From contig NZ_PREZ01000009.1 of assembly GCF_002926065.1 (NCBI RefSeq), positions 94,071 through 158,070 of the forward strand: a stretch of 64,000 nt of DNA. Direction: 5' to 3'. The stretch is from Jeotgalibacillus proteolyticus. GTDB taxonomy: Bacteria; Bacillota; Bacilli; Bacillales; Jeotgalibacillaceae. Position numbers and translations under genes: made by a program. How positions within the stretch are numbered: position 1 is the first letter of the stretch; each line of letters opens with the position of its first letter. Under the pieces are notes generated by a model. That model was not told the DNA's origin and ran no database searches. It saw nothing but the letters and a program-made list of their open reading frames with translations. Below are positions 14,936 through 24,663 of the stretch, one piece after another.

Positions 14936-17486
14936 CTATTTTGAAGGGAATTTAATCTTTTCTGAAGATGGATCCTGTTGGGCATATTATCAACTAGCCG
15001 GTTACAACTATGATTTTCTAGCAGATGACGAAAAAGACTACATTTTCACCAAAATCAAAGCCTTCTTTTGGCAAATCAATTTAGAAACTCATATGCTTGT
15101 TGTTCCGAATTTTCAATCTATAGAAGAAAAGCATGAACGGTTTAAAGAAAAATTGAGTGGACCCTTGAAGGATGCAGCTGTGAAACATACTGATGATGCT
15201 GCCATGCAGCTTGAAAATATTCTTGGTAAAGAAGGTACGGAGTATCGTTTCTTTCTAGGTGTTAAACTCCCAAAACCGGAAAACAAGAACAAAAACAATT
15301 CGTTCTTTAAGGATTTAAAAGAAGCATGGAAAGAGTTTATAGGGGGCGTTAATACCGCAAGTGGGCTAGATACTCCGGAGATATTAGAAGAAGAAATAGA
15401 GCGTTATAGAAGAAGCGAAAGACGAATTTTCAATAAAGTCCATTCTCGTATAAAAGCTGATCCAGTAAATGAAGAAGCCATTCAATGGCTGATCCGTCGC
15501 AATTGGTATCGAGGAATAGGGAAGGCTCCAATTCTTAAAAATTGGAGCCCGGCCTATTCCGTTGATTATAAAGAGTTTGAAGATAATGAAGTATTGGTGC
15601 GAAGACCCTTGTATCATGACGTTCTACGTTTAACGGAGGGATTCGTAGATGATTCGCCTAAAAGAAGCTTGGTTCTAAAGCAGATGTATGAGGGTGATGA
15701 AGTAGAAGGTCATGTTGCTTTTCTTACCGTTGCAAACGTTCCATATGAAATTGAGTTTCCGGGAGAAGAGTGGTTATATATCATTCAAAATCTTGATTTT
15801 CCCGTGGAAGTTAGTATCCGCACTGAAACAATGGATAATCGCAAAGCGTTAAATGCTGTTCGAAATAAGCGAAAAGAATTAAAAGATCAAGATCGCCATG
15901 CACAGGAAACCGGAAATGAAACGAATTTGAATGTTTTATCTGGAAAACAAGAAGCGCATGAATTGGAAGCTCATTTGCAAAAGTCTAGAATGCCGTTAAT
16001 TAAAACCTCTATCGTGCTTGCGGTATCGGCAGAGGATGAAGATGAGTTGAAACGTAGGTGTGATACCGTCAAGGATATGTACCAAGATATGATGTTTCAG
16101 GTAGAACAGCCTTATGGAGACCAATGGTTAGCCTTTAATGAGTTTCTTCCCGGAGCCAAAAGGTATGTGAAAGATTATGTGCATTTCATGGAACCGGCCA
16201 CAGTAGCCGGAGGAATGTTCGGAGCAACAAAACAATTAGGTGATGGAGAAGGTTTCTTTATCGGTTCTACTGGTGTTTTAGATCAACCTGTTTACATTAT
16301 GCCGAACCGGGCAGCGCAAGGGATTCGAGGAACGAAAACCAATGCTTTATCTGCAGCCTTTCTTGGTTCTCTAGGTGGGGGTAAATCCTTCACCGCAAAC
16401 CTTATCACATACCTTTCGGTTCTTTCAGGTGGTAAAGCTCTTGTAGTTGACCCTAAAGGAGAGCGTGGGAATTGGGGTGACGATCTATACGAATTAAAGG
16501 AAGAAATCAACATTGTATCCCTTTCCACACAAGAGGCAGATCGTGGGCGTTTGGATCCTTTTGCTATCCATCAGGATGTGAAAGAAGCCGAAACATTAGC
16601 TCTTGATATTTTGACCTTTTTAACAGGTGTTCGTTTAGGTGATTCAGAACGGTTCCCTAAATTAACGAAAGCTGTACGTGAAGTCGCAGAGGGAGAAAAG
16701 CCTTGTTTAACAAAGGTTCTTGAGTATTTAGTTGAAAGTGACGATACGGTTTCCAAGCAGCTTGGCGAACATATCCGGTCCTTTAGTGAACTATCTTTTG
16801 CGCAGCTTTTGTTTGGAGACGGAGAAAAACAATCTTCTATCAGCCTTGATAATGCCTTAAACGTGCTGCAGATTCAAAATCTTGAATTGCCAGCTCCGGA
16901 CACAGACCCGGATAAATATAACTTATCTGAAATGCTTTCTGTGGCCATGATGCTCCCTATCTCATCTTTCGCCTTAAAGTTTATCCATAGCGACCGTAGC
17001 ATCTTTAAAACGGTTTTACTGGATGAAGCTTGGGCTGTCCTTAACACTAGCCAGGGAAGCCATTTAGCGACCCGTCTTGTTCGTGCCGGTCGAGCCATGA
17101 ACGCAGGTATTTATTTTGTTACTCAAAATGCGGATGATCTACTAGACGAAAAAATGAAAAATAATATCGGGATGAAATTTGCTTTTAGAAGCACCGATCC
17201 TAAAGAAATCGAAAATGTCCTTTCTCTGTTAAATCTGAAGCATACCGAATATAACGCTTCTACCTTGCGAGAACTTCAAAATGGCCAATGTTTATTCCAA
17301 GATATAACCGGTCGTGTCGGGGTTGTTTCCATTAATGCTTTATTTAAAGACTTATTCGATGCATTTGATTCCCGTCCTCCTGCAGAGAGGTTAGAAGTTT
17401 CAGAGGAAGAAATTGTTCCAGATGGAGAAGTGGATGATTTAATCGAAGAAGAACCAGAAACAGCACGATCGGGGGTGTATGTATGA
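14913..17486 (+). CDS. VirB4/TcpF-like conjugation ATPase
   Basis: The main energising ATPase of the mating channel, 857 residues. Walker A is SLGGGKSFT (near residue 485), with LVVDPKGERG after it, and Walker B is TVLLDEAW (near 701), followed by the FVTQNADDLL motif. ATG 14913 is preferred over 14895 because AAAGGAGGAAA lies between them at proper spacing. The stop overlaps the start of the next gene (ATGA). Confidence 0.9.
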   Translation: MNIEFPINYFEGNLIFSEDGSCWAYYQLAGYNYDFLADDEKDYIFTKIKAFFWQINLETHMLVVPNFQSIEEKHERFKEKLSGPLKDAAVKHTDDAAMQLENILGKEGTEYRFFLGVKLPKPENKNKNNSFFKDLKEAWKEFIGGVNTASGLDTPEILEEEIERYRRSERRIFNKVHSRIKADPVNEEAIQWLIRRNWYRGIGKAPILKNWSPAYSVDYKEFEDNEVLVRRPLYHDVLRLTEGFVDDSPKRSLVLKQMYEGDEVEGHVAFLTVANVPYEIEFPGEEWLYIIQNLDFPVEVSIRTETMDNRKALNAVRNKRKELKDQDRHAQETGNETNLNVLSGKQEAHELEAHLQKSRMPLIKTSIVLAVSAEDEDELKRRCDTVKDMYQDMMFQVEQPYGDQWLAFNEFLPGAKRYVKDYVHFMEPATVAGGMFGATKQLGDGEGFFIGSTGVLDQPVYIMPNRAAQGIRGTKTNALSAAFLGSLGGGKSFTANLITYLSVLSGGKALVVDPKGERGNWGDDLYELKEEINIVSLSTQEADRGRLDPFAIHQDVKEAETLALDILTFLTGVRLGDSERFPKLTKAVREVAEGEKPCLTKVLEYLVESDDTVSKQLGEHIRSFSELSFAQLLFGDGEKQSSISLDNALNVLQIQNLELPAPDTDPDKYNLSEMLSVAMMLPISSFALKFIHSDRSIFKTVLLDEAWAVLNTSQGSHLATRLVRAGRAMNAGIYFVTQNADDLLDEKMKNNIGMKFAFRSTDPKEIENVLSLLNLKHTEYNASTLRELQNGQCLFQDITGRVGVVSINALFKDLFDAFDSRPPAERLEVSEEEIVPDGEVDDLIEEEPETARSGVYV

Positions 17487-17920
17487 AAAAATTAATAACC
17501 CTTATATCTTTTTCCGTCCTTCTTTTTGTTGCAGCTGCTTGCGGAAACGATGAAATCAATGGTCAAACTCCTTCTGATATTCCAATAGAATGGGCAAATG
17601 CCATGATTCAAAGAGATCAGGCCACAAGAGCTGAATTGCTTCAAAACCCATCAGAGGCTTTGGATCTATCAGAAGGTCCTCAAAATGATGAGGAACTACA
17701 AAATTATAGACTGGAAGAATGGAAAGCTTCAGATGATAAATACTTTTACGAAATTAAATTTACTGATCCCGTTAGTAATGAGGGCAGAACTCAAACTATG
17801 GAGATCAGAAGAACAGACGAGGGATGGAAACGAACTCAACTTCTTAACCTTAAAAACTTTGATACCTTAGTTGAGGGGCTAGATGGAACGGTTTTAAGGG
17901 AGTTGCATGAAGATGACTAA
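17483..17920 (+). CDS. transfer-operon lipoprotein
   Basis: An N-terminal signal peptide with lipobox (VAAAC, Cys near residue 20) precedes a small alpha/beta domain of about 120 residues. It overlaps both neighbours by a few bases. The fold may be NTF2/DUF4878-like, but I cannot name the family. It is probably an envelope part of the transfer apparatus or an exclusion protein. Confidence 0.7.
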   Translation: MKKLITLISFSVLLFVAAACGNDEINGQTPSDIPIEWANAMIQRDQATRAELLQNPSEALDLSEGPQNDEELQNYRLEEWKASDDKYFYEIKFTDPVSNEGRTQTMEIRRTDEGWKRTQLLNLKNFDTLVEGLDGTVLRELHEDD

Positions 17921-20315
17921 AATAGGACGTACTTTGCTCATTGCAATGGTCCTAGTATTGTCTATGCACATTCCGGCATCTGCAAATATTCAAGACAACT
18001 TAGTTCCCCAAGATCGAGAGGGAAGCACGGTTGGAGAAGTCGAATTAACGTATAACGAATACCCACAGCACCATTACAAGTTAGATACTTATGTAGATAC
18101 TTCAGGTGATTGGCTTCCTTGGAATTGGGCAGAGGGGATTGGGAACGAACTGTATGTTGCATTAATGGAAATGGTTAATGCCATGTGGCAAATGAACGTT
18201 CTATTAGCCAACTTTACAATGCTTATTGTTCAAGAAGCGTTTGAATTAGATTTTGTATCCGGTGTAGTCGATGAAATAGGCGCAGCCATTCAAAACATTG
18301 CCGGTTTTGGCCAAGGTGGATTTATGGGAAATGGTCTTTGGCCGTTGCTTATTACATTTATCATTTGCTTAGTTGGTGCTTGGGCAGCTTATGTAGGAAT
18401 GGTTAAAAGAGAAAGCAGCAGAGCATGGGGAGGGTTGATATCCTCTTTAATCGTTTTTGTCTTTTCTCTAGGTTTTTTCTCCAATGCGAGTCAAATACTA
18501 GGGGGCGTTAATCAGTGGTCAAGCGACCTGCAAGGAAACATTCTTGCGGTTACAGCGAATATAGTGACTCCTGGTGCTTCTTATTCAAAAGACGAAGGCA
18601 TTGCATCTATACGAAATCAAATGCATGAAATCATGGTTCAAAAACCATACCTTTTAATGCAATACGGTACGACTGATGTTGAAAGCGATAGAGTAAACGA
18701 TTTGCTTTCGATTGATCCAATTGCGGATGCTGAAGATCGTCAAGGGGTAGCAATGATAGAAGTTGAAGATCAAAACAATACAATGATGTCTACCAGTGGA
18801 GTATCAGATCGAGCTGCTTTTGTCCCGTTGTTATTTTTGGGGAATTCCATCATTGGAATATTTTTATTGCTCATATCTGGATCCATTATCTTATACCAAA
18901 TTATTTTCATGGTTTTGGCACTTTTTGCCCCGGTTCCTTTGTTAATGGCGTTAGTCCCTCGATGGCAGCAGACAGCCGTTGAATGGGCGAGCAAACTTAT
19001 CCATGCGCAGCTGATGAAAATCGCTATTGCCTTGCTTTTAACCATTCTCTTTGGCGTATCGGCTATTCTTTACCGGGCAGCTGATGGTACAGATTTAGGA
19101 TATGTAGGGATGATGGTATTACAAATCATTTGTTTTGTTGGTATATGGGCTAAACGGAAAGACCTGTTTTCGATGGTTTCAACAGCTTCTAATAATATTC
19201 AAAGCAGTACAGGACAGACCCTACAAAACTATCGAATGAGATATAACAATGCCCGGAACAATGTCAGGCAAGGACAGAACTTTCTTACCAATAGAAATAG
19301 CTCTATGAGAGATCAGCCTTTGGCTAATCGTCAGGTTGCAAACGATTCTGTCAATCAGGAGACCCAAGGTGTAAATAAGAAAAAAGGTAAAAATCAAAAG
19401 ATCAGTCATGCAAAAGCCGATGCAACTAACATCGCCCTCATGAATCGTGGGCAGGAGGAAGAAGCTAAAGTAAAAGCTCAAGAAGATAATGCTAAAAAGG
19501 TTCAGAATCGGGCGAATGTCGAAAATGCCCCTACTACTGATTCAGAAAAATTAATGGATCGGAAACGTGAAGACGGTAAAGATACTGAACGAACAGACGA
19601 GAAAAAAGAGGCTCCATCAAATGTTACGCATATTAATTCTTTGCGTGAGAGACGAATGGGAAAAGGCGAATTAGCAAAAGCGCCCCTTGCGGAGCGAGAA
19701 ACCTTTAAGAACGACCTTAATGACACGGTACGAGACCTAGAGCAACATTCCAAAGAGCATCCTAACAGCAAGGATCATGAGAGTATTAACCAGCAACAGA
19801 GCGAACGCAATATCAATATGGTTAATCGCCAAGATCATCAAGATAAAATTAACGAAAAACAGACTAACAATCTTGCAGAAAGAAGGACGCTTGAAAAAGA
19901 TGTAGACCGTGATATATCTACTGATTCTAGTAATCGGGAACAGACCAATGAAAGCACCAACCAAACTAATCTTGTCGATCGGACGACCCGGAACGTTACC
20001 ACGAATGAAGGCCAAGAAAAGCATAGTAATGAGACGGTTAATCGAAATAACGTCTCCAATGAAAACACTGAAAGAACGGTTAATCATGTTACAGAGCGCA
20101 ACCATAACAAGACAGAGAACAATCGAAACGTCCAGGACAGCTTCACTGAAACGGAAAATGTTTCTCGTGATATTACCAAACGTAGAGAGCAGAATGTGAA
20201 AGAGAATGTGAACACGATTAACAACGTTAATCGGGAAGAAAGAAATGAAACCACCAATCGAAATAACGTCAAAAAATCGGATAAAACGAATGATGTTAAC
20301 CAAAGACGAGGATAG
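17907..20315 (+). CDS. VirB6/TcpH-like (CD3337/EF1877-type) membrane protein
   Basis: An N-terminal signal-like segment is followed by at least six membrane helices between about residues 80 and 420, in the manner of CD3337/EF1877-family mobilome membrane proteins and TcpH. The C-terminal 370 residues are cytosolic, highly charged and rich in Asn, Glu, Arg and Thr repeats (NRNNV, ERNxT words), probably disordered or coiled. It overlaps the lipoprotein gene by 14 bp. A second ATG at 17913 is an equally possible start given the GGGAG site. Confidence 0.8.
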   Translation: MKMTKIGRTLLIAMVLVLSMHIPASANIQDNLVPQDREGSTVGEVELTYNEYPQHHYKLDTYVDTSGDWLPWNWAEGIGNELYVALMEMVNAMWQMNVLLANFTMLIVQEAFELDFVSGVVDEIGAAIQNIAGFGQGGFMGNGLWPLLITFIICLVGAWAAYVGMVKRESSRAWGGLISSLIVFVFSLGFFSNASQILGGVNQWSSDLQGNILAVTANIVTPGASYSKDEGIASIRNQMHEIMVQKPYLLMQYGTTDVESDRVNDLLSIDPIADAEDRQGVAMIEVEDQNNTMMSTSGVSDRAAFVPLLFLGNSIIGIFLLLISGSIILYQIIFMVLALFAPVPLLMALVPRWQQTAVEWASKLIHAQLMKIAIALLLTILFGVSAILYRAADGTDLGYVGMMVLQIICFVGIWAKRKDLFSMVSTASNNIQSSTGQTLQNYRMRYNNARNNVRQGQNFLTNRNSSMRDQPLANRQVANDSVNQETQGVNKKKGKNQKISHAKADATNIALMNRGQEEEAKVKAQEDNAKKVQNRANVENAPTTDSEKLMDRKREDGKDTERTDEKKEAPSNVTHINSLRERRMGKGELAKAPLAERETFKNDLNDTVRDLEQHSKEHPNSKDHESINQQQSERNINMVNRQDHQDKINEKQTNNLAERRTLEKDVDRDISTDSSNREQTNESTNQTNLVDRTTRNVTTNEGQEKHSNETVNRNNVSNENTERTVNHVTERNHNKTENNRNVQDSFTETENVSRDITKRREQNVKENVNTINNVNREERNETTNRNNVKKSDKTNDVNQRRG

Positions 20316-20326
20316 GAGGGAAGATC

Positions 20327-20953
20327 ATGTTTGGATGGGATTTTGAGAACAGTAAAAGTGATCGAATTAAACTTTTTCTATTCATCCTTGTGATCTTCCT
20401 CGTCATTGGCTTCTCCACCACCTATGTATTGCGCAGCATTGGAAGCGAAGAAGCCGATACAGTCAACCAGTCAGAGGAAACACCTGAAGAAACCGAGGCT
20501 TTTGTTTCTTCTGATGAAGTTGAAAGTGAAGCGTCTTTGGAGGATGAAACCAACAAATATAATCAAACCGAGCATTTTACAGAGGAACAATTAGCCGAAT
20601 CAAAAGAAGCAGCTGTTGAGTTTGTTCATGCTTATCACCCCTATAATGCCGAGGAACCAACCGAATATCTTGAAACGGCAAAACCACATATAACCGATTC
20701 TTTATATGGATCATTAAAAGAAGATGGCCGGAGAGAAGTGTTAGAGCGTTCGATTTTAACGGTTAACGATACGCAGGTGACAGAAGTCGTGAATCCTAGT
20801 AGTATTGTTGTCCGTTGGAATGTCATGGTTACGGGTGAAGCTCAATCCATTGATGGCAGCAAGACAGATACAGAGGATTGGTATTTAGTCGGATTGAGGG
20901 AAAGAGAAGGAGAATGGCTAGTAGAGGATGTGAGAATTAATGTCCCAAACTAA
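20327..20953 (+). CDS. single-pass transfer protein with NTF2-like outside domain
   Basis: One membrane helix (about 15-34) is followed by an acidic linker (40-75) and a folded domain of about 120 residues, similar in layout to VirB8/TcpC-type proteins but shorter. It is coupled to the next gene by a 14-bp overlap. I infer a structural role in the transfer channel. Confidence 0.65.
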   Translation: MFGWDFENSKSDRIKLFLFILVIFLVIGFSTTYVLRSIGSEEADTVNQSEETPEETEAFVSSDEVESEASLEDETNKYNQTEHFTEEQLAESKEAAVEFVHAYHPYNAEEPTEYLETAKPHITDSLYGSLKEDGRREVLERSILTVNDTQVTEVVNPSSIVVRWNVMVTGEAQSIDGSKTDTEDWYLVGLREREGEWLVEDVRINVPN

Positions 20954-22133
20954 CTATGATCCGAACGATTATGAACAGGAACCCACCCCTAAGAAGTCGG
21001 CCACTGGAAAGGCAGCTAAACATGTAGGGGAAAAGGTAGCGAAAAAAGCAGCAAAGGCAGCAGCTGCAAAAGCTGGAATCAGTATAGGTTGGCCCGTGAT
21101 TTTAGGGGTAGCTGCAGTAGGCATTATTGCTGTTGGTTTAGCTGTTTCCCTTGTCATGATTGTGGCTTCCACTTCTACTTCAGAGGAAACCAGTTATGAA
21201 GGTGGTTTAGGGTTTTGGGGCGGTGAAATTTCTGAAATTGGCGCAAATGAAATTCCTGCAGCCTTCATTCCCATTTACAAAGCAGCTGAAGAAGAATACG
21301 GAGTCCCGTGGAATTTGATTGCAGCGCATCACAGAGTAGAAACGGTTTTTTCAACGATTGATCCGATGGTTTCCCCTGTTGGAGCTGAAGGACATATGCA
21401 ATTTATGCCGTGTACGTGGACCGGTTGGAATCATCCGACATGTGGAGGATTAGGAGCCGGAAACATCCCTGATGGTGAAAAAATGGATCCGGCAGTCATT
21501 GCACGATACGGAGGGTACGGGGTTGATGCTAATGGTGATGGAAAAGCTGATCCTTGGGACATAGAAGATGCGATTTATTCTGCAGCAAACTATTTAGCTG
21601 CAAGTGGCGCAGCTGATGGACGTATCCGGGATGCCATCTTTGCTTACAATCGGGCTGATTGGTACGTAGAAGAAGTGTTAGGCTTTGCGGATTCCTATGT
21701 GGAAGGCTATGTGGCCATTGGTGGCGGCACCGGTGGAAACACAGGTGTTGAGGTTGTAGACGTAGGTAATCAGTGGATCGGCAATTCCGTTTATGTTTTT
21801 GGCGGTGGAAGAAATCAAGCTGATATTGCGGCAGGGCGTTTCGACTGTTCCAGTTTTGTTCATTGGGCATTTGCTCAAGTAGGTATGGACTTAGGTCCTC
21901 TTACTTCTACCAGTACGGAAACGCTCAAGCACCTTGGGCAGCCGGTTTCTCCGAATGATATGCAGCCAGGGGACCTTGTATTTTTTGATACGTACAAGAT
22001 CGATGGCCATGTTGGGATTTACGTGGGTGACGGAAAATTCATAGGAGCCCAAACGAATACGGGTGTAGCAATTGCTGATCTATCACAAGGGTATTGGCTA
22101 CAGCATTTTAATGGTCGTGTGAAGCGTCTTTAA
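20940..22133 (+). CDS. bifunctional peptidoglycan hydrolase (lytic transglycosylase + NlpC/P60)
   Basis: An N-terminal membrane anchor (about 43-70) is followed by a lysozyme-like lytic transglycosylase domain (about 100-245) with HHRVET, GAEGHMQFMP and a Ca-binding-like loop DANGDGKADPWDIEDA, then an NlpC/P60 domain (about 265-397) with catalytic Cys in RFDCSSFVHWAF and His in DGHVGIYVGDG. Such TcpG/CwlT-like enzymes open the wall for the mating pore. It is the last clear transfer gene before a terminator. Confidence 0.9.
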   Translation: MSQTNYDPNDYEQEPTPKKSATGKAAKHVGEKVAKKAAKAAAAKAGISIGWPVILGVAAVGIIAVGLAVSLVMIVASTSTSEETSYEGGLGFWGGEISEIGANEIPAAFIPIYKAAEEEYGVPWNLIAAHHRVETVFSTIDPMVSPVGAEGHMQFMPCTWTGWNHPTCGGLGAGNIPDGEKMDPAVIARYGGYGVDANGDGKADPWDIEDAIYSAANYLAASGAADGRIRDAIFAYNRADWYVEEVLGFADSYVEGYVAIGGGTGGNTGVEVVDVGNQWIGNSVYVFGGGRNQADIAAGRFDCSSFVHWAFAQVGMDLGPLTSTSTETLKHLGQPVSPNDMQPGDLVFFDTYKIDGHVGIYVGDGKFIGAQTNTGVAIADLSQGYWLQHFNGRVKRL

Positions 22134-22157
22134 ATTACTCTTTGATGTTACAGACTT

Positions 22158-22184
22158 GGGAAGTTTAACGCTTCCCTTTCTTTT
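22158..22184 (+). terminator. terminator after wall hydrolase gene
   Basis: The stem GGGAAG/CTTCCC with a T-rich tail lies between the hydrolase gene and the broken Cas4-like gene. Confidence 0.6.
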
Positions 22185-22206
22185 AGCTTCAGCTAGGAGG
22201 TTGAGA

Positions 22207-22954
22207 ATGGAAACAAAGCGACGTTATTTTACCGCCAGTGAGATTAACCAGTTTACTTTTTGTAAGGAAAGTTGGCGTTTAACAAAGCTCAAAAAAGAAG
22301 GGAAAATTCGTTTGCGAGATCAGGATTATCAAATCCTCAATAATCGCTTCAGAAAAGGAAATGAGCATCACAAAGAATACCATGCAAAACGTGCTTATCA
22401 ACCGAAATCCTCAAGCGTTGGCCGTGTCCTACTCTATGTCTTTGTATTGGTGGTGATCCTTTGGATAGTACAACATTACTGGTTCTAGTTGCAGCTGCAG
22501 CTGCAGCCGTTCTCCTTTATTTTCTTTTTCGTAACGGGAAAAATCTTGTTGTGTATGAGGATCTTAATGGAGCTGAAATCTTGATTGATGATGAGTTCAG
22601 AATCAAAGGGAAGCCAGATCAGGTACTGAAAAATTGAAGATACGCTATGGTTATTGAGGTAAAGTCAAAGTTCATTCCAAAAAATCAACGATCTCCCTAC
22701 CCGGGAGATCGTATGCAGCTTGCAGCTAGTATGAAACTTGCTGAACGTCATTTCGGGAGAGTAAAAGGCGGTTACGTTTCGTATAAGAATCGATCCTTTT
22801 ATGTCCGGTGGAATTGGTTTTTAAAGAGGGAATTACTGAAGACCATTCAGTTAATGGAACGTGCGGAAGAAGGAGAACAATTAAAGGTGCATGCGAAAAA
22901 AATAAGTGTTTTTCTTGTGTGTACCGGGACCGTATTTGTAAAGTAGCAAAATAG
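22207..22954 (+). pseudogene. broken Cas4-like PD-(D/E)XK nuclease
   Basis: Together the pieces make a Cas4/RecB-like nuclease. The N-terminal part (22207-22488, after AGGAGG) has TASEINQFTFCKESW and a membrane helix. An overlapping frame (22461-22637, TTG) has a second hydrophobic segment and the nuclease core start FRIKGKPDQVL, then an in-frame TGA at 22635. The same frame goes on with AMVIEVKSKF and PYPGDRMQLAA. At the A7 run 22896-22902 a missing base hides the final cysteines: the other frame reads CFSCVYRDRICK, the classic C-terminal iron-sulphur ligands. One stop and at least one frameshift therefore inactivate it. Confidence 0.75.
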
Positions 22955-23027
22955 TGGCTCGCTGAAGAATATACTATGAAAATATTAAATGGTATAATTG
23001 ACTTTATTTGTATAAGGAGGAATTTGT

Positions 23028-23762
23028 TTGAGGTCTAGAAATCATTATGAGTCGCAGCTTAGATTTAATAAAAGAACCAAATCGAGACCATGTGATGGTA
23101 AAAGTGTAACAGATGATCCTCAATTGATTTTGGATTATTTGAGTAGAAATACAGAGTTTGATACGTTTATCCGAGGGTGGAAATTAGATGAAGGAATTAA
23201 GTGGATTTTAGGATATGATCGTTATATTTTGGATAAAAAATCTCAATTAAATGCCCCATTTATTAATCAAACCTTACCCCCCGGAACAATTGTTTTATGT
23301 GATTTTTATGGACATATGGGGACGGAACTTACTTTTGAACATCCTGCTATAGTTTTAACTGAAGTTTATGGTGGAATAGTAATTTGTCCTATAAGTTCTA
23401 AGAGTTATCAGGATGGTGTATCATCTCACATTGATCTTCCGCAAGGTGTTCCTACGATGGGTGATTTGCCATATGCTAGTGGAATAAAGTTAGAACAAAC
23501 GAGATTTATCTCTAAGAGTAGAGTCTTAAAGAAATTTAAGCGAGTATCTGACAATGCTAAACTTATGGAAATAAATTTAAAGTTAACTAAAGAGCTAATG
23601 CCTTTCTTCTATAGCGAAATTTTAAAAGATACAGAAAGTAATAATGATATCTTGCATTGGAAGGAACAAGAAATAAGAGCTTTAAAAGAGGAAAAGGTTC
23701 TGCTTGAAGAGGAACTTCGGTTAAAATCGGAGAAAATTTTGGAGTTAGAGAAAGCTCATTAA
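23028..23762 (+). CDS. PemK/MazF-like protein with coiled-coil tail
   Basis: A central domain (about residues 80-195) has a MazF/PemK-like order: LPPGTIVLCDFYG, the HPAIVLTEVYGGIVICPIS strands, and KLEQTRFISKSRVLK. The family cuts RNA as the toxin of type II systems. It has extra sequence at both ends, an N-terminal 80 residues and a C-terminal coiled coil (about 215-244), and no antitoxin gene next to it. TTG 23028 is supported by AAGGAGG. It may be a solitary toxin-like regulator. Confidence 0.65.
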   Translation: MRSRNHYESQLRFNKRTKSRPCDGKSVTDDPQLILDYLSRNTEFDTFIRGWKLDEGIKWILGYDRYILDKKSQLNAPFINQTLPPGTIVLCDFYGHMGTELTFEHPAIVLTEVYGGIVICPISSKSYQDGVSSHIDLPQGVPTMGDLPYASGIKLEQTRFISKSRVLKKFKRVSDNAKLMEINLKLTKELMPFFYSEILKDTESNNDILHWKEQEIRALKEEKVLLEEELRLKSEKILELEKAH

Positions 23763-23863
23763 TAGTTACCCCTTGAACCAACTCCTAAAGTGTTGTATAT
23801 TATAAATACAAACAATATTAACGGGTCTTGAACCCATCAAAAAATTAACGGACTATAAGTCCA

Positions 23864-23892
23864 AACCCCCATTGATTTAATCAGTGGGGGTT
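23864..23892 (+). terminator. terminator after MazF-like gene
   Basis: The stem AACCCCCATTGA/TCAGTGGGGGTT around a short loop is followed by a T-rich tail. Two further small hairpins (GGGT-ACCC and GGACT-AGTCC) precede it. Confidence 0.8.
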
Positions 23893-23917
23893 ATATTTTT
23901 GTCTTACCGAAAAGTCC

Positions 23918-23937
23918 TTTCTGCAAAGTTTCTGCAC
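23918..23937 (+). promoter_or_regulatory. direct-repeat operator TTTCTGCA-n3-TTTCTGCA (ydhK side)
   Basis: Two TTTCTGCA units lie 11 bp apart, 48 bp before the YdhK-like start. The same arrangement is found inverted at 27543-27562 before the two-component operon. A spacing of one helical turn is typical for OmpR-type regulators, so this is the likely target of the response regulator at 25518. Confidence 0.7.
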
Positions 23938-23984
23938 ATTATTTGGGTAGATTAAACGTGAATCAAAATTTTGGAGGGATGATT

Positions 23985-24611
23985 GTGAAGAAAAATAAGT
24001 TATTAATGGGCGCCCTGGCTTTTACTCTTAGCGCAATGCTTGCAGCATGTGGCGGCAACGACGATGAAATGGGTTCAGGTGACATGAATGAGAACATGGA
24101 TGAAAACATGGAAGAGAACATGGATGATATGGATCATATGGACGAAAGTGACTCAATGGAGGGAATGGACCATTCAGGCATGGAGATGTCTGGATCAGGT
24201 GAAATACCTGAAGGGTTAGAAGAAGCAGAAAACCCAACTTTTGAAGTAGGGGATACGGCCATTATCACTGAAGCTCACATGGAAGGGATGGAGGGCGCTG
24301 AAGCAACGATTGTAGGTGCATATGATACGGTTACTTACAGTATTTCATATGATCCGACTAATGGAGGTGAACGTGTAGAGGATCACAAGTGGATCATTCA
24401 TGAAGAAATTACAGACGCTGCAGATGAGCCTTATGTAGAAGGTGATGAAGTGCAAGTAGAAGCTGATCATATGGAGGGAATGGACGGGGCAACTGCTACC
24501 ATTGACTCTGTAGAAGAAACCACTGTATATATGATCGATTTCACTTTGGAATCAGGCGAAGAAGTGACGAATCATAAATGGGTGACAGAAAGAGAATTGT
24601 CTGCTGAATAA
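23985..24611 (+). CDS. YdhK-family (DUF1541) metal-related lipoprotein
   Basis: GTG 23985 is chosen because GGAGGG lies at proper spacing. The lipobox is LAAC (Cys near residue 22). A Met/Asp/Glu-rich region (about 25-75, many MDxM and HSGM words) suggests metal, especially copper, binding. Two DUF1541 repeats follow (each with EAHMEGM or EADHMEGM and DHKWI or NHKWV). YdhK proteins are linked to copper genes in Bacillales; the other module genes to the right agree with that. Confidence 0.85.
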   Translation: MKKNKLLMGALAFTLSAMLAACGGNDDEMGSGDMNENMDENMEENMDDMDHMDESDSMEGMDHSGMEMSGSGEIPEGLEEAENPTFEVGDTAIITEAHMEGMEGAEATIVGAYDTVTYSISYDPTNGGERVEDHKWIIHEEITDAADEPYVEGDEVQVEADHMEGMDGATATIDSVEETTVYMIDFTLESGEEVTNHKWVTERELSAE

Positions 24612-24614
24612 TCA

Positions 24615-24641
24615 AAAGCTGAGAGTGAAACTCTCAGCTTT
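24615..24641. terminator. bidirectional terminator
   Basis: The perfect stem AAAGCTGAGAG/CTCTCAGCTTT lies between convergent genes and has A/T flanks on both sides. Confidence 0.85.
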
Positions 24642-24663
24642 ATTTAGTGTTCAGTTATTTTTG

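Noticed and set aside
22207..22954. CRISPR-Cas locus, from the Cas4-like gene
   Set aside because: No other cas gene or array is in the window; Cas4-like nucleases also occur alone in mobile elements.
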